A stretch of 64,000 bases of DNA, taken from Guyparkeria sp. SCN-R1 (GTDB taxonomy: Bacteria; Pseudomonadota; Gammaproteobacteria; Halothiobacillales; Halothiobacillaceae). The stretch is from the NCBI RefSeq assembly GCF_003932495.1, contig NZ_QZMT01000005.1, positions 1-64,000 on the forward strand. Direction: 5' to 3'. The translations under genes and the position numbers were made by a program. Of the stretch, positions 63,200-64,000 are shown in pieces (the stretch's first letter is position 1; each line of letters opens with the position of its first letter). The notes under the pieces were generated by a model that made no database searches, was not told the origin of the DNA, and saw nothing but the letters and a program-made list of their open reading frames with translations.

Positions 63200-64000
63200 A
63201 TGGTTTCAGCGTCCCACAGCCCAGCTCAGAACGAATCCATGGCGCCAATCGCGCGTCTGAGCGGCATTCGAAACTGCTTTGGCGACGAGTGCGTCCATGA
63301 CGGCCTGAGCCTCGAGCTTCCACCGGGACGGATCACCGCGCTGGTCGGCGGATCGGGAACCGGCAAGACGGTCCTGCTACGCACCCTGTCCATGCTCCGC
63401 CGCCCGGATGCAGGCCAACTGGAGCTGTTCGGTGAGGATGCCCTCGCGGTGGGCGAGCGCGCCCAACGCGACCTGCGACGGCGGATAGGTTTGTTGTTTC
63501 AGGGGGGTGCGTTATTCACTGCCCTGACGGTGCTGGAAAACGTCATGCTGCCGCTGCGTGAACACACATCGCTTCGGGGGCACTGGCTCGAGGAACTGGC
63601 GATGAGCAAGGTGCTCCTGGCCGGGCTACCTGCCGATAGTGCCGGCAAGTACCCGGCCGAACTGTCGGGGGGCATGGTCAAGCGCGCGGCCCTGGCTCGC
63701 GCGCTGGCGCTCGATCCGCGCCTGTTGATCCTGGATGAACCCACCTCGGGGCTCGATCCGATCGCCGCGGCGGGTTTCGATGATCTTATCCGCGAGTTGA
63801 CCGATTCACTGGGCCTGACCGTCATTCAGGCCACCCATGATCTCGATTCGATCTGGCGTGGTTCGGATGTGGTGGCCTTTCTGGCCAGAAAGCGCGTGCT
63901 CGCGTTCGCCCCGGCGGCCGAGCTGGCGCAACGCGACGAGCCGGAGCTGGTTGCCTATTTTCAAGGTAGTCGATCCGCGGAATATGCGAAACTCGGAACG
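63200..64000 (+). CDS. mlaF: MlaF-type ABC ATPase (partial, cut by window end)
   Basis: At least 267 codons open to the window edge, without a stop, so the gene is truncated here. It has the Walker A motif GGSGTGKT, the Q-loop LLFQGGALFTALTVLENV, the signature LSGGMVKRAALARAL, Walker B LLILDEPTSGLDPI and the H-loop THDLDS. This is the ATPase that pairs with MlaE. The start used is the ATG 6 bp after the mlaE stop; an in-frame ATG lies 13 codons later. Remaining mla genes (D, C) would lie beyond the window. Confidence 0.92.
   Translation, partial: MVSASHSPAQNESMAPIARLSGIRNCFGDECVHDGLSLELPPGRITALVGGSGTGKTVLLRTLSMLRRPDAGQLELFGEDALAVGERAQRDLRRRIGLLFQGGALFTALTVLENVMLPLREHTSLRGHWLEELAMSKVLLAGLPADSAGKYPAELSGGMVKRAALARALALDPRLLILDEPTSGLDPIAAAGFDDLIRELTDSLGLTVIQATHDLDSIWRGSDVVAFLARKRVLAFAPAAELAQRDEPELVAYFQGSRSAEYAKLGT

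Overview
The window is a high-GC, gene-dense chromosomal segment of a gammaproteobacterium. The evidence is fabA-fabB, the dusB-fis pair, a pyrR-pyrB-pyrC' cluster with yqgE-ruvX as in pseudomonads, guaBA, uup, rluB and an Mla-type transporter. A divergent cbb3 oxidase, a TsdA-like thiosulfate dehydrogenase and many c-type cytochromes suggest a sulfur-oxidising, possibly halophilic chemolithotroph of the Halothiobacillaceae/Ectothiorhodospiraceae kind. That affiliation is inference; no rRNA or other taxonomic marker is present. There are no rRNA or tRNA genes, CRISPR arrays, phage genes or intact insertion sequences that I can see.

Layout. 1-9.7 kb: a REP-like palindrome, deaD, an MscS-type channel, grxD, a receiver-GGDEF protein, an asparagine-synthase-type amidotransferase, a YgjP-type metalloprotein and a TerB protein. 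9.7-17.5 kb: a chemoreceptor with a clear sigma-28 promoter, uup, tadA and guaBA. 17.5-18.3 kb: a 267-bp non-coding element with long terminal inverted repeats (MITE-like), then a small secreted protein resembling SoxXA-binding proteins. 18.4-27.8 kb: xseA, a GGDEF-EAL protein translationally coupled to a substrate-binding lipoprotein, an NlpC/P60 hydrolase, rlmKL and an unknown secreted protein. 27.8-35.0 kb: a tight six-gene respiratory operon (ccoN-ccoO-cytochrome-tsdB-tsdA-ccoI). 35.3-46.8 kb: a lone YejF-type ATPase, a GAF-GGDEF protein, fabBA, a cytochrome c', DUF423, a 59-residue PA3496-like protein, dusB-fis, TRAP permeases coupled to thrB, and a LOG protein. 46.9-64 kb: polA, an EAL protein, a motAB-like stator with a HIT protein, a TatD hydrolase, tcdA, the pyrimidine cluster, yqgE-ruvX, rluB, and mlaE-mlaF (mlaF is cut by the window end).

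How the genes work together. The most striking unit is the respiratory operon. It joins a divergent cbb3-type terminal oxidase, which lacks recognisable ccoP, ccoQ, ccoG and ccoH genes, to a predicted TsdBA thiosulfate-oxidising pair and the copper pump CcoI, with nearly every gene overlapping the next. It reads as a thiosulfate-to-oxygen electron-transfer module. Its CcoN begins with a CcoS-like segment. A second theme is motility and cyclic-di-GMP: four GGDEF/EAL proteins, a sigma-28-driven chemoreceptor and a stator pair. One of the four is coupled to a periplasmic binding protein in a way that recalls NspS-MbaA.
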